DNA from: Massospora cicadina
Taxonomy: Eukaryota > Entomophthoromycota > Entomophthoromycetes > Entomophthorales > Entomophthoraceae
Length of the DNA: 64,000 nucleotides
Direction of reading: 5' to 3'
Assembly: GCA_022478985.1 (NCBI GenBank)
Contig: JAKSZP010007888.1
Location: 1 to 64,000, forward strand
Positions 1 through 10,795 of the stretch are shown piece by piece; the first letter of the stretch is position 1; each line of letters begins with the position of its first letter. The position numbers were made by a program, and so were the translations under genes. The notes beneath the pieces were generated by a model. It did not search any database and was not told where the DNA came from. It was given only the letters and a program-made list of their open reading frames with translations.

Positions 1-424
1 GGATTTGATCAGGGGACCATCTAAGCCAATTAATCCTAGATCTAATAGATAACCCAATCAGGGATTCGGCATAAGCCCCAATTAATTTGATCAATCAGAT
101 AGAGCTCGCCTCATAGCTTGGGTTTGAACCCCAATGTTGGGTGACTCCAAGGGAGCAGGATTCTGGTATGTCAGTCAAGGTTGATTGGCAATTTGGTCAT
201 AGTAAACTTTTAATGGCCATGATGTCTGACAGAAGCTTAGGCTTGTAAGTTGAATCAGGCATGATTGCCAACCTTAATCGCTGTTAATTTTCATTGAAAA
301 TTATCCCCAACTGAATTGTAAGCCTTGAAGTCGATTTGGGACCGATTCCCATCTTTCAATGTATCTGAATCTGTCGTTCAGGTGGGAATCCTGATAACAA
401 CCATGATATGTGGAACCCAGGAGG
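1..424. other. Unassigned sequence at window start
   Basis: I see no gene here. The reading frames are short and broken. Similarity between elements A and E only begins near position 425, so this stretch is either deeper flank or an unrecognised 5' part of A. Confidence 0.5.
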
Positions 425-639
425 TGGAGAAAAGGTAACAATTAAATTTATAAAAAATTTTACTTTTGCTGAAAATATGGAGGGATATGTGGCCACAGTA
501 GTAAGAGTGGCCAACTATTTCTCTCCATTTTTGATGCAGAAACGTATCCTGAGGGTATGCTAGACCCTGAAATAGGTTTGGCGGTGAAATATTGGCGTTT
601 TCTGCTATAAATAAAGGTCATTCAGGTTATTTTTTATTG

Positions 640-1239
640 ACTGCTACCCTTTCATCCCCTTAAGGGAAAATCAGCACTACTACTTTGGTGGATAATGGAG
701 CCTCTGAAAATTTTATGGACCAAGACCTTGTCGATTACCATGAGCTGAGTTACTTACCAGATGGTATGGTTAGATGAGGGGCTTCTCAAGGTATTCCCAC
801 GCTTTAAAACATGGGGTTAGTTGACTTTCAATTTGACACCTAACATTTGTTTGTCCAATTCCAAGCTATCAAAAACCTCTTAGACCCCATCATTCTGGGT
901 GTAGAGTGGTGGCGGAAATTTGATGTCAAGACTAACTTGAAAGAAGATACCCTATCTCTATATTTGAATAATGGTCACAGGTTGGTGGGTCCTTTGGCTA
1001 AAGCCAACTTTCAGGGCAATTTGCCCCACTGGCCCAATAAGCACACTCTCAGTTTTTCCCCGTTGCTGAAGCCCTCTGTGGAGGTTCCCCTATATTCCTG
1101 TTTAGAGGGGTTAAAACCTTCGTTTGATGCAGCTTCAGCTAATGCACCGCCAGATCATTCAGAGTTTGCTTGTGAGTTAAAGCTCACTGTTGATTTGTTT
1201 TGTATATCTTCCCTAATTTATCTGTTGATGGTATGGTAG
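640..1239 (+). pseudogene. Element A protease and linker remnant
   Basis: The aspartic protease is seen as LVDNGASENFMD around 686-722, where the family motif is DTGA or DSGA, so the active-site Thr/Ser has become Asn. The motif LSYLPDGMVR follows, as in the intact copy in E (LSYLPVGMVR). A stop after it breaks the frame. An open stretch (847-1239) then covers the linker with FQAIKNLLDPIILGVEWW, the tail end of the protease domain. It would cleave the Gag-Pol polyprotein if intact. It is clearly dead here. Confidence 0.85.
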
Positions 1240-2450
1240 GAAGCGGCCTTAGATGTGTGGGTTAAGGAGCAGTTAGCCAAAGGTGCAATTTTTCAGCAAA
1301 CCTCTCCTGTATGTTCCCCACTTCTCTTTATAGAGAAGGATGATGGTACCTTACGCCCATGAATATATTATGGGAACGTAAACAATGTTACTGTACCAGA
1401 TCTCCATCCCATCCCTTGGATGCACAGATTGTACACTATGTGGAGAAGGCTAAAGTCTTTTCCAGACTGGATTGCCTCAATACGTTCAATCAGATCTGGA
1501 TTCAGAAGGGACAGGAGTGGCTAACTGCATTCTGTACCAGAAAAGGGATTTTCCAGTTTCGGGTCATTCCCTTTAGGCTTAAGAATGTCCCTGATATCTT
1601 TCAATGTCATGTTGATGCAGCTTTAGGGGGACCTGATGGGGCTATGCGCGGTAGCTTAATGGATGATTTTGGTATTTTACCCTTACAATGAGTCCCATGC
1701 AGTACACCTTTGGAAGGTGGTGGAGCGTTTGAGGGCTGCCAACCATACGCTGAAAATAAGTAAGTGCTAGTTCTTTAAGTCCCAGGTCACCTTTCTGGGC
1801 AACGTCATGTTTGACCAAGGGCACATGATAACTCCAGACAAGGAGAAGGCAATTTGTGAGTGGCCCACTACAACTTCAGTTAAGGAATTGAGAAAGTTTT
1901 TGGGGACATATATGTTCCTTAAAAAGTTCACACCAAACCTTTCTAAAGTTGCAGCGCCTTTGTATAAGGCAAGTGGGGCAAAAGTACTTCAGTGGTCCCC
2001 ATTTTGGAGGATGCCTTCCAAGCAATAAAGTGTACTTTTCTGTCCACTTCCATTATTCACCATGTCGACCCCTTAAAGAGATTATTAGTGCTTCATATGC
2101 CTCCAACTTCACCATAGTGGCAGCCGCAATATAAGTAGGCGAAGATGGAATAGATCATCTGGTGGGATAGTTTTCTGGAAGGTGTCTCTACCAGAGGTAA
2201 ACTACTTCATATATGATAAAGAGTTATTAGCAGTAGTTGAAGCACTAATCTATTGGCATGATCACTTGAATGGCTCATCCCAACCCTTTTGCATATATAC
2301 AGATCACCATGCCTTACTGTACTACCACGTACCTCATGTCTTAACCCCATGGCAAACCCACTGGCATGAGACCCTTGCCCAATTTGCGTTTTCTTATGAG
2401 TTTATAAAGGGAAGGATAATGGTTTGGCGGATGCTTTGAGCTGCAACCCT
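1240..2450 (+). pseudogene. Element A reverse transcriptase and RNase H remnant
   Basis: The frame shifts several times. Recognisable reverse transcriptase pieces are LAKGAIFQQTSPVCSPLLF near 1270-1330, then FLGNVMFDQGHMITPDKEKA near 1795-1850 and ELRKFLGTYMFLKKFTPNLS near 1885-1945, the connection region. The YMDD box is destroyed by a frameshift near 1660. RNase H remains as YDKELLAVVEAL (about 2210-2245) and YTDHHALLYY (about 2300-2330). Compare the uninterrupted 350-residue copy in E at 23230-24282. Confidence 0.88.
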
Positions 2451-2618
2451 GCACTAGCTCTCAATCCTAAAGAGGTGGAGGTGCATAATACCAAATTAAA
2501 TGATTCCACCAGATAGGATTGTGTCTCAACTTTCCCCTCCCTTGGCCAATGGGCCAGCGCTTGCTCCACTAGAAAATGCAGAAAAATATTATTTAAAAAG
2601 GTAGTCCTTTCTCAGCCT

Positions 2619-3500
2619 TTGTCATCCAAAGTATACTATGTCCTTTCTAAGAGCATGCTGGATCAGGAGGATCTATCCAGGGGTTATCACATAAGGGATT
2701 TGATGGTGTGGTTTCAGGGGCGCCTATGGGTTCATGATGGACCACTTCGCCTAGAAATCATCTGGGACCATCAAGATGGAATTACCGTTGGCCATCCTGG
2801 GAAGGCAAAAACTCTTGAGCTTATCCGCCGCACTTTCAATTGGAAGGGATTAGCCACCCAGGTAGGCAGGTATTGTAAAGAGTGCCTAGTCTGCAATCAA
2901 ATGAAACCGAATCACAAGCTATTAGTAGGGTTTTTGGTACCAGTTCAAACGGCTGATGGGCCTTGGACTTCCCTATTGGTTGATTTTATTGTAGAATTGC
3001 CTGTATCTGATAGCTACGATGCTATCATGGTGGTGGACCATTTTACAAAGTTTGCCAACTTTATCCCTTGCAGAACCACAGTCACCATAGCTAAGATGGC
3101 TAGTATTTTTGTTACTATTGTAATCTCTGTTCTAGGGTCCCTTAAAAGATAAATTAGCGATTGGGGACCCCAGTTCACCTCTGTATTTTTGGAAGAGTTG
3201 TGTAAGGCTCTGCAAATCCATCCCTGCCATTCAACTGCCTATTGCCCCCAATCATATGGGCAGACTGAATGAGTGAAAAAGTGCTTCAAACTGTTCCTGC
3301 GGTGTTACACCTCTGTGGATCATTCAGATTGAGTTTCCCATCTCCCTATGGCCCAATTTAGCTATAACAATGTCCACCATGCATCAATAAGTTGTTACAC
3401 CTTCTTTGCCAACTATGGCTTCAATCTCACCTTTAACATGGAGCCCAGTTGTGGATCCAAGGTGGAAGCGGTGGTGGACTTTGCAAAATTAATTAATAAG
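2619..3500 (+). pseudogene. Element A integrase remnant
   Basis: The zinc-binding N-terminus is visible as DHQDGITVGHPGKAKT followed by CKECLVCNQMK, an HHCC module. The catalytic core follows with LLVDFIVELP carrying the first Asp. ISDWGPQFTS is recognisable only after a frameshift and a stop near 3152, and the glutamate region near 3240-3280 is broken by a stop. The longest open piece is 177 residues (2619-3152). It would insert the cDNA into host DNA if intact. Confidence 0.88.
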
Positions 3501-4075
3501 GTACACCAGGGTTGAGCACAAATTTAGATGCAGCCATGCAGGCTTACAAGGAGAATGCTGATGGTAAGAGATGAGTTGGACTAGCGTACAATGAAGCAGA
3601 TCTCGTAATGCTGGATGCTAAAAACATCCCCATCAAGCAACCATATAAAAACTGGGACCAAAGAGGATTGAATCATACTGCGTTGTCAAAAAGGTGGGCC
3701 ACGCCTCATACCAGTTGGATCTCCCCACTTTTTTTTTCAAATCTTTTCAGTGTTTCATGAAAGCAAGCTCATGTTGTTTGAGGGCCCCCACCAGAGACTC
3801 CAGGGGCCTATCTCATGGATGATGTTCCAGAGTGGAAAGTGGATGAGATTATTGCCTCTTTTCAGGTAAGAAGAAGGCTTGAGTATCTTGAATCCTGGAA
3901 GTATTTGATGCAGTGGAGAACAGATGGGTCCCAGCACATGACTTCACTCATACCCAAGAGCTAATTGTAGCATTCCATGAGTGTTTCCTGAGGCTTCAGG
4001 ATCAAAGTCCAAGCCAACTGTTGCTGCCATGAAGTTGGCCCCTGCCCATAGAAACTTTTCCTTGGCAAATGCCCC
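3501..4075 (+). pseudogene. Element A integrase C-terminus with chromodomain remnant
   Basis: Broken frames match the intact minus-strand copy at 12245-12784. Readable pieces are VMLDAKNIPIKQP near 3609, KKVGHASYQLDL near 3690, and the chromodomain start EWKVDEIIASFQVRRRLEYL near 3828-3890. The aromatic SWK of the methyl-lysine pocket region is still there, and a one-base shift follows. Chromodomains on such integrases are thought to steer insertion to heterochromatin. Confidence 0.8.
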
Positions 4076-4111
4076 TGGAGGGGGGAGGAGCCCAAAAGTA
4101 GGGGTGGGTAA

Positions 4112-4980
4112 TGTCATGTTTACATGACTTAATGGAAGGTACTAACCCCAAGGATAAGGATGGGTGGCAAAAGGTCCAGAAGGTTAAACTTCAGGCCCTT
4201 CCTGATCTCAAGCACACCTTAGATCAACGCTGGGTACAGGCCAAGCATGCCCAGGTTGGTACAAGTGAGATGCAAAATACCCAGCCCCTTGTTTCAGCTC
4301 AGGCATTAAAACAGACAAGCTACATTGTAAATGAAGATGGCACAATCTGGTTAATTGGTGAACAGGGGTTTGAAACCCTTTCATCTATGAAATTATGAGC
4401 TCAGGTCAGGTACAACTTCAATTGATCACTTGGCTGTGAATTCAGTTTCAAAGTATGCTACCCTTTTGGATGGAAGCGTGCACCTATTGGTGCACCAAGT
4501 CTTGGGACCACTTTCGCTGATCCATAATCTCCCTGAGTTGGTTTAATTATGTTTGCTTGAGACTAATGTTTCTAATTGTCATTTTCAATAAAAAAAACCC
4601 CACATCCCCCTTTACATTTTTTCATATGTTGACTTGGGCAAACCTGTGTGCGGACCTCTTTGAGGAGGTCTTGCATCATGTTAGCTGATTTAGTTTGTTT
4701 AAAATTATCACAGCCTCAGGTACACCGCTGGGCTATGAGGTTCCCTCCAAACCTGGTCACCAGTGCATTCTACCCTTGTACCAAACTTGGTTATGAACTG
4801 CCTCCTGGGGCACAGCCAAGTTTCAAAGAATGCTAAACACCCTCTCCATAAGTCTCTTTAGCTCAAGCACCCTCTGCTGGGCTCTCTTTATTATAGCAAT
4901 GATGACTAGTTCCATTGCATTGGTCCTGTGCACCAAGCACCACCATGCTGGGATTTGGAGTTATAGATACTCTCCTGACA
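4112..4980 (+). repeat. Element A 3' LTR
   Basis: It starts TGTCATG right after a purine-rich tract (about 4074-4111) and ends CTCTCCTGACA. The element E LTRs read in reverse give TGTCATGG at one end and CTCTCCTTACA at the other, so the boundaries are set by comparison. Length is 869 bp. Confidence 0.88.
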
Positions 4981-6192
4981 TGGACACCTGGGCCACTCAT
5001 GAAACTGTCTAGCTTTGGTATGTGGATGCTGATCTGAGCTTACCTTGGTCAAAATATGTAACCCTTATCCATCTGTGGGGGAGACTTAGATCCAAAACAT
5101 TTAATAATTGCTAGAGGCTCTTGATAGGCTAATTAGGAAGCTATAAGCTTGACCTTGGTGAATTGTGACAGTTCTAAAATTGTTTTCAATTGGATCATGC
5201 AGATTGTGATTAGATATCTAAAAACTGTACCAGTTGATCTGCTAGATGAGGATCCACTACAATGGCTGACAGTTAGAGCGGGTCATGACAGTGGCATTGA
5301 CACGTTGGCCTTATGACTTGGGCAGCTGAGATTGCTCTTGGGCTGCCCTCTTAGCAGCTTTTCTAATTGCTCTCAGTTGAGATGTCTGTTGTTTGGCTAT
5401 CATAGGTCCAACAATTTTGAATTTCCATTTTTTTAATTAAAAGGTATGGTTGCATTAGCTACTTTAATGAAGATAGGGGTTTCCTCATCCATAAGGGTAG
5501 TCTCCTCTGGATCCTTGGATTTGATACCATGTAAGGGGTATGCATCTAACTTATGGCCCAGAGCAATACAAGAAGTTATCTAGGCACTGGTCAGGTAATA
5601 TATTAAAAGGAGATGGGGCTGGTTCATAGGTGAATATAAATTGTGCAACCATGACTATTAAATATCCAAATCTATCATCTTATCATGTTTACCCAACCAC
5701 TGGGATTTGACTCTAAGGCCTCAAACACCTTATTCGACTACCTAGGCACAGGTGGACTAGATTTCAACTTAAATATTCATGGTGTACCTAACGCCGCCCG
5801 TCAAGATGGTGAGATATCGAAGCTCTCGACATAAGCCAATGACATCTGACTGGGTTGGTTTGCCCCATCATCAAATTCCGGGCTCTAAAGCTTAAGTTTT
5901 ACAATCGATTCCATCCGATGGCTAAGGGCAAATTAAACCTGGGCAATAAAAGAAAAAATTATTCGAGGTGGGTCTGGGCAGTAAAAGGTTTATAAACCTA
6001 CAAACCTATGACCTTGGAGCGACAGGATTAGGTTTGGGGCTGATTAAAAATCCATAGAAATTTGAATCAAATAACTTCATTAATCCGGGGATCGATATTG
6101 AATATTGATTAAGGGATTTAATTCCGACGGTGTTAGATTTTTGAAAGGATCAACTGGGGTTGACATTCGAAAAATTTACCATCCGGAAAAAT
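4981..6192. other. Intergenic stretch, no gene seen
   Basis: Reading frames are short. No transposon family seen elsewhere in the window matches. The last few hundred bases must include the promoter and 5' leader of TRM44, but I cannot point to a clear TATA box or start site. Confidence 0.5.
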
Positions 6193-9100
6193 ATGGGCGG
6201 GCGGTGGAGGGTAAGTTCGGTTCAATACTCAGGTTGGGTAACTTGGGTTGATATGATTTTGGAACCAGATCGGGAGGCCGGGTGGTATTTGGTCGGCAGC
6301 CAAAGGTTACCCCAACCGCAGTTTCGCGACGTTAAGACGTGCAGGGAAGCTTTCCTTAAGGTGACGGTAAGTTGGAACCTTGGGTTTATGGGTGGAATAT
6401 TTATAGGGTTGGGGTTTTGGGGTGAAAATATTTATAGTTGGGGTTTTGGGGTGAAAATATTTATAGTTGGGGTTTTGGGGTGAAAATATTTATAGTTGGG
6501 GTTTTGGGGTGAAAATATTTAGGGTTGGGGTTTTGGGGTGAAAATATTTATGGTTGGTTTCACAGGGATAAAAATATTCACAGTTGAGTTTCCCAGGTTG
6601 AACTTGGTGTTAATTTAACCCGCCTAATTAAAACTTTCAAAGGACCAGTGGCTATTCGAACCCCAGCAGATCACCCGAACGATACTACGGGGCGAGGTAG
6701 TTTGGGATGACCTTTTGGAACCCGTAGGTGGGTTCGGGCTGGTCCGAGTTTCCGGCCGGCGCCTGTTACCCCGCTCTCGGCATAAGGATCCCGGTATGTA
6801 TCAGCGCGTGGAGGTTTTCGCCTACCCGGAAGGTAGTTTCCAAAACTTTTGAGCAACCTTAACCCCAGCTAGCGCTTATCGTGGAGCATACCCCAATGGT
6901 GGGTGAAGGGGATGGCTTTCGAGTGGGCGCTCGGGGCGAGGTTGCAGCTCTAAACCCCGCCGGCTGCTGTGGGATCAAACCCCTCCTTCCACCCCGAGGT
7001 AAAGCTACGTCGGCTCGCAAGTTTAGCGAAACTCGGGGGTTTGGCCAGCGTTTGCGGTTGAGCTTCACCGTCCACATTTTAACGGCTATTGTTTTTGGGA
7101 GGCGGGTTCGTTCGAATAGCGAACGGTGGCTTTTAATTTGAAGTTTTATCTACCCGCGCGCGCCTCGTAACCCGACGGGATTGGGTTCTTTGCGGTGTAG
7201 CCGAGGTGCCCCATCTGTAAACGGTTGGCTGCGGGCCTGGGGTTGGTTTAGGCCGTTACCGTCTTGGGCCGCATCGGTACTTGAGTTAAGAGTACCCGAG
7301 CCGGTTGGTCGTTAGGGGTGCACCGGTACCTTATTTGATCAAAGCTTGGCGTGGCGGGGGTAGCTTTTTAGCGTGATCTTGGGGGGATCTTTAGAGGTTG
7401 CGCGTGAGGCGCGGCTTGAGCTGAATAGCTTTGGCTGGGGTTGGGTGAGCCCTCGCTGAGGTTGGTCGGTTTAGCTTTGGTGCAACCTTAAGTTTATCGG
7501 ATGGTTAAAGTTCCGATCAAACGTGCGGCGCAACTTGCTAACCTGGGGTTATGTAGGTTGCCGGGTACCGGTTGAGCTTGAACTTGAGGGACCGCTCCGT
7601 GGAGGGGCACGCGCGGTTCGGGGGCGAAGGGTGCCTGAAGTTGCACCTTGAAAAGACGGTAAGTGGGGGGCCGAACGGTACGCTACCAAGGTATCTGGGA
7701 TGCCGGCTAGTTTCCAAGCGGCGCAGGGCGGCTCGAATAAAGCTCACGTGTAACTGAGGTTGGGTTGCGCCACCCGTGCACCGATCTGAAACCGCTTTAG
7801 GGGTTTAGCGTTTGCGTACCCTTGTAAGCTTCTGGAGGGTGTATGGGTTTGTGGGGGTGAGCTTTCGTCACGGGTTGCCAAAGTTGGTCCACGTGCAGCT
7901 TGAGCCCAGTTTTCGATCGTGGGGAGGGGTTGTTGGAGTTGAAGGCCTTGACATGGCGAAGTTTGGTCCAATGCGCATCGAGCCCACTTTATCGCAACAT
8001 TGCGTTAAGGGGCTAAGTTAATCGGTTGATTAGGAGCGCATCCTCAAGAAGGTTACCGGCCTCCTCGTCAAGTTCATGAGCAACTGGGTGGTTGGGTACG
8101 TGAAGCGGGTTCACCACGACGTCATCCTCCCCAAGGTGCAGTATCAGGATGGTTACCAGTTGATTAAGGACAAGTTCCAGCACTGGGTGGGTCAGTGGCC
8201 CGAAGGTAAGTTGGACGTTGGTTGGGTTTTGTTGGGCTTCGGTAGCCTAAAGCCAAGGGGATGCTTTGGGTGCACTTGACTTTGATGAAAACTATTCTTT
8301 CACTAACGTTGGGTTGCTAGCGACGGACCCGTCCAAGTTCGTGTTTGAGGAGCTGGGGATCGCCACCTTCCTCCACCTTCTGTGGGGTAGGTAAGTTTGA
8401 AAGCCTCTGGGGGCTTGTGGTTAAAGGAGCGGTTGAATTTAGGAGCACCAGTTTTGTCGATGTGGGGTGCGGGAATGGGTTCCTCACCCACGTCCTATCG
8501 GAGCTGGGCCATGCGGGGCGGGGGGTCGATCAAACCTCCCGGAAGATCTGGGCCAGGTATCCCCAGACCACCCGGTTGGAAGGTAATCGCCTTTTAATTC
8601 TTAACCCTTTATCCAGCGAGGACCATCCTCCCGGCCTCCCAGACCTATCCCGAGGAGTGGCTGGTCGGGAACCACTGCGATGAGCTTACGCCGTGGGTCC
8701 CCGTCATGGCGGCCCTCTCCGGCTACGATTCCAAGTACTCTTATAGTGAGGCTAAGCCCTAGGTTCCTGCTGCTGCCGTGCTGCTACTACGACTTCGACG
8801 GCGCCAAATACTCCAAGGTCATGGACCCGGGCGTGGGCCGGTACGAGAACTACACCCTCTACCTGCAGTGGATCATGTCGAGGTGCGGCTACGTGGTGGA
8901 GAAGGAGTACTTGCGGATCCCGTCCACCAAGAATCTGGCGTGGGTGGGGCGACGGAGGACCTTTGCACGCGGTTAGTCCCTAAGTTTTGGGGGTCCATTT
9001 ACGGTTCGGTTGCCTCCCTCGGCTTTATTACAACCTTGGTTGGGTTCGGCCGCCCTTCGTTTATCCTTTTATTGAGGCTTTAAAGCGGAAAGCTTGGCCA

Positions 9101-9364
9101 GCTAAGCCCCACGTAGCTCATCCCGTATTGCGGTTAAGCTTTAACGTTGAGGCCGTTGCCCGGCAAAGCCATCGATCTAACCCCGGCTCGTTTTTGATGA
9201 CACCGCCAGCCAGGAGGCGATCCGCAAGCAGGTGCTCGCGCTCATCGAGGGCGTCGAGTTCCAGCCGCGGGTGCCGGACCGTGAGAAGCAACGCCATACC
9301 ATGGGGGGATGTAGTCATGGTGAGCAGCAACGCCATATCATGGGGGGATGTAGTCATGGGTGAG
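6193..9364 (+). CDS. TRM44: tRNA(Ser) Um44 2'-O-methyltransferase, Trm44 family (spliced)
   Basis: Trm44 methylates the 2'-hydroxyl of U44 in serine tRNA using S-adenosylmethionine, in the cytoplasm. Proposed exons are 6193-6366, 6643-6832, 6873-6940, 7557-7658, 8034-8205, 8321-8390, 8443-8582, 8617-8734, 8763-8971 and about 9214 onward. Phases agree at every join up to exon 9. Family blocks appear in order: RRLLPRSRHKD (exon 2), VVGYVKRVHHDVILP (exon 5), ATDPSKFVFEELGIATFL (exons 5-6), the SAM motif FVDVGCGNGFLTH (exon 7), WLVGNHCDELTPWVPV (exon 8), FLLLPCCYYDFDG and LRIPSTKNLAWVG (exon 9), and FQPRVPDREKQR (exon 10). The start codon, the exon 3 limits, the join of exons 9 and 10 (phases do not agree) and the C-terminus are unresolved. 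It is GC-rich, unlike all its neighbours, and is the only clear host gene here. Whether it is intact is open. Confidence 0.88.
6367..6642 (+). other. TRM44 intron 1 (276 nt) carrying a minisatellite
   Basis: The donor is GTAAGT and the acceptor TTTCAAAG. Both flanking exons are in phase 0. Removing it joins the REAFLKVT end of exon 1 to DQWLFEPQQITRTIL, which suits the N-terminus of Trm44. It is the third longest of the proposed introns, and most of its length is the 29-bp repeat array. Confidence 0.75.
6392..6595 (+). repeat. 29-bp G-rich minisatellite with GGGGTTTTGGGG core
   Basis: Five exact copies of GGGGTTTTGGGG start at 6411, 6440, 6469, 6498 and 6527, exactly 29 bp apart, each followed by TGAAAATATTTA. 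Degenerate units flank them at 6392 and after 6550. The array lies on the coding strand inside intron 1 of TRM44. Two adjacent cores supply four runs of four G, enough for a G-quadruplex. Confidence 0.93.
8583..8616 (+). other. TRM44 34-nt micro-intron
   Basis: GTAATC donor, CTTAAC branch-like site, and TATCCAG acceptor. Splicing restores the frame from ARYPQTTRLE into ARTILPASQTYPEEW and on to the conserved GNHCDELTPW block. Without splicing the frame is lost. It is at or below the usual lower size limit for fungal introns. Confidence 0.75.
8735..8762 (+). other. TRM44 28-nt micro-intron
   Basis: GTACTC donor, GGCTAAG branch-like site, and CCCTAG acceptor. Removal joins LSGYDSK to FLLLPCCYYDFDG, matching the conserved Trm44 stretch that leads into LPCC. 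Unspliced, the upstream frame hits a stop. It is remarkably short for a spliceosomal intron. Confidence 0.7.
9287..9364 (+). repeat. 39-bp tandem duplication at the TRM44 3' end
   Basis: Two adjacent copies (9287-9325, 9326-9364) differ at only a few positions. The period is 39 bp, in frame (13 codons). The local reading contains QRHTMGGCSHG then QRHIMGGCSHG. Each boundary carries a GTGAG splice-donor-like motif (9281, 9320, 9360), so it may lie across a real exon end. Confidence 0.85.
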
Positions 9365-9929
9365 CGGTCCCACGAACCTGGGGTTTGTCTGGTTCTAATC
9401 GGGGGTTGGCTTAACGCCTCCACTGGGCGGCCATTCTAGTTTAGAGATGCCAATAAACCCTTTTCGACTCATGGCTATGGTCGAGGGCGATATAAATTAA
9501 AACCCCGATTCAACCTTTTTTATTTAACCCCCTCAACTCCTAGGTTTCTATTTAGGCTAACCTAGGCTGGGTAGGGGTTGAGAGGCTACCCTTCATCTCG
9601 CTCGGTGGGATTCAATCAAACGGTAAGGGGTCGGTGCTCAGCTCATCGAAAACCAGCTGGATGTGAGCCTAAGAGCTTTTAAACTTGACCTTAAAATTGT
9701 CAAACCTCCTTGAATCCGTTAAGGTGTGGGGTTTGCCAGCGGTAAGGGGCTGCAGATTAGCCTAAAAGGTTATGATATGAGCCTTGACTACCTTATTGTC
9801 TGAAGGTTCAGCTAAATGGTGATGAGATCCAACCACTTTCATCTCAAGCGACCTTGGGCCACCCCATTTTAACCGCCGTGCCTCCAACCCAAACCTTCGT
9901 TAATCTTCAACCCTGGCTGAAATTTGAAG
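9365..9929. other. TRM44 downstream region, no gene seen
   Basis: An AATAAA hexamer near 9450 could be the poly(A) signal of TRM44. Beyond it I find no coding signal and no match to the other repeats in the window. Confidence 0.4.
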
Positions 9930-10795
9930 CTTACCCCCACTTGTGCCCAATGCCGCTAACAAATCCGTTTTGAACCATGACTTGAACGTTTTATCCCACG
10001 TTAACCAAACGGTTGATGATTCCTGCACTTGGTTTACCTCCGTTTTCTTATAGGAGTGGCGCTATCATGTTCTCAGCTTATCATAGGGTTTATTCCGCTT
10101 TGAGTTGCTCTAGATGATCAGTCATAGCGATCCAATTACAACCTCGGGCCTACAAGTCTAAAACTTTCAAGTTTCCCGTTAGCGTAGGCTTGCATGGTAC
10201 CATAGTTAGGGAATCTGACAGCGTGGTATAAGCATACCGGAGATATATAGCCATTTTACAAGGAAAGGGCCAAATTCGTGTAAGATATTATGAAGAGATA
10301 ATACAGGTTTACAAAAAAGGGCTAACTACCTGGAATGGTGAAGGAAGCTTAAAGTTATCCTTATACTACCAGACCTTATTGCCACCCAGAATCTAAGGTC
10401 CATGATATGGAAGATGAGTGACAAAACATGAGCAGATCGTTTAGTTTACCCGCTACAGGGGGAACACAATGGATCATGGTTCCAGCCAGATAAGTCAATC
10501 CACTAAGAAACGTGTAAGGATTTGGTATACGGGCGCCCAAAGGTTTGTTGACCACCAATACGGCAGGATACCCATAAAAGGTTTGGCACCCTTTGAAGGT
10601 GAGAACAAACAAAATACTAAGCAAGTGTAGGTAGATAGGTTTATAGGTGGCAGAGTTGCTTGGCAAGTCCAGCCTCAGAATCCTTGCCATGATCAAAACT
10701 TCTTCTAAGCTGTGCAGTCAACGCTTCTTATACCCTTATCATCTTTCCTATAGGCTGCACAAGGGTTTGCATCAAGGTCCCATTAATATACCAGC
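9930..10795. repeat. Dispersed repeat H, left copy
   Basis: This stretch is similar over its whole length to 34610-35505. Shared landmarks include CCACTTGTGC at the start, AACGGTTGAT, GCGCCCAAAGGTTT, and the end block CCTATAGGCTGCAC to ATATACCAG. It ends where the F LTR begins. No open frame is kept in both copies. It may be an LTR of an outer element. Confidence 0.8.

Larger units (their letters stand above)
425..4980 (+). mobile_element. Element A: 5'-truncated Ty3/Gypsy chromovirus
   Basis: The order protease, reverse transcriptase, RNase H, integrase, chromodomain and 3' LTR marks a Ty3/Gypsy chromovirus. The sequence matches minus-strand element E (11383-26398) throughout, starting near 425. 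No 5' LTR lies in the window, so the 5' end is either truncated or beyond the edge. Every gene has stops and frameshifts, so it is inactive. The 3' LTR is 869 bp, against 861-862 bp in E. Confidence 0.9.

Noticed and set aside
110..150. GGGTTTGAACCCC resembles a tRNA T-arm or B-box, suggesting a tRNA gene or SINE.
   Set aside because: No matching A-box, acceptor stem or anticodon arm could be laid out around it, and the match is a simple palindrome.
6869..6950. An alternative exon 3 frame reading VKGMAFEWALG, which also resembles a Trm44 block.
   Set aside because: It needs acceptor 6868 and runs to a stop in 85 bp with no donor in phase with exon 4. The frame from 6873 keeps phase. I kept 6873 but with doubt.
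6881..7141. An 86-codon + frame that could be a separate small gene.
   Set aside because: Its first 20 codons fit exon 3 of TRM44 (LIVEHTPMV). The rest lies in the proposed 616-nt intron and has no family match. GC-rich sequence gives long chance frames.
8987..9439. A 150-codon + frame and a 101-codon - frame over the TRM44 3' end.
   Set aside because: The + frame gives Arg/Ser-rich low-complexity protein in the wrong frame of exon 10, and the - frame is its shadow. Neither has a recognisable motif.
10376..10696. A 106-codon minus frame in repeat H, hydrophobic, perhaps a membrane protein.
   Set aside because: The second copy of H (34610-35505) has stops and shifts in the same frame without codon-like conservation.
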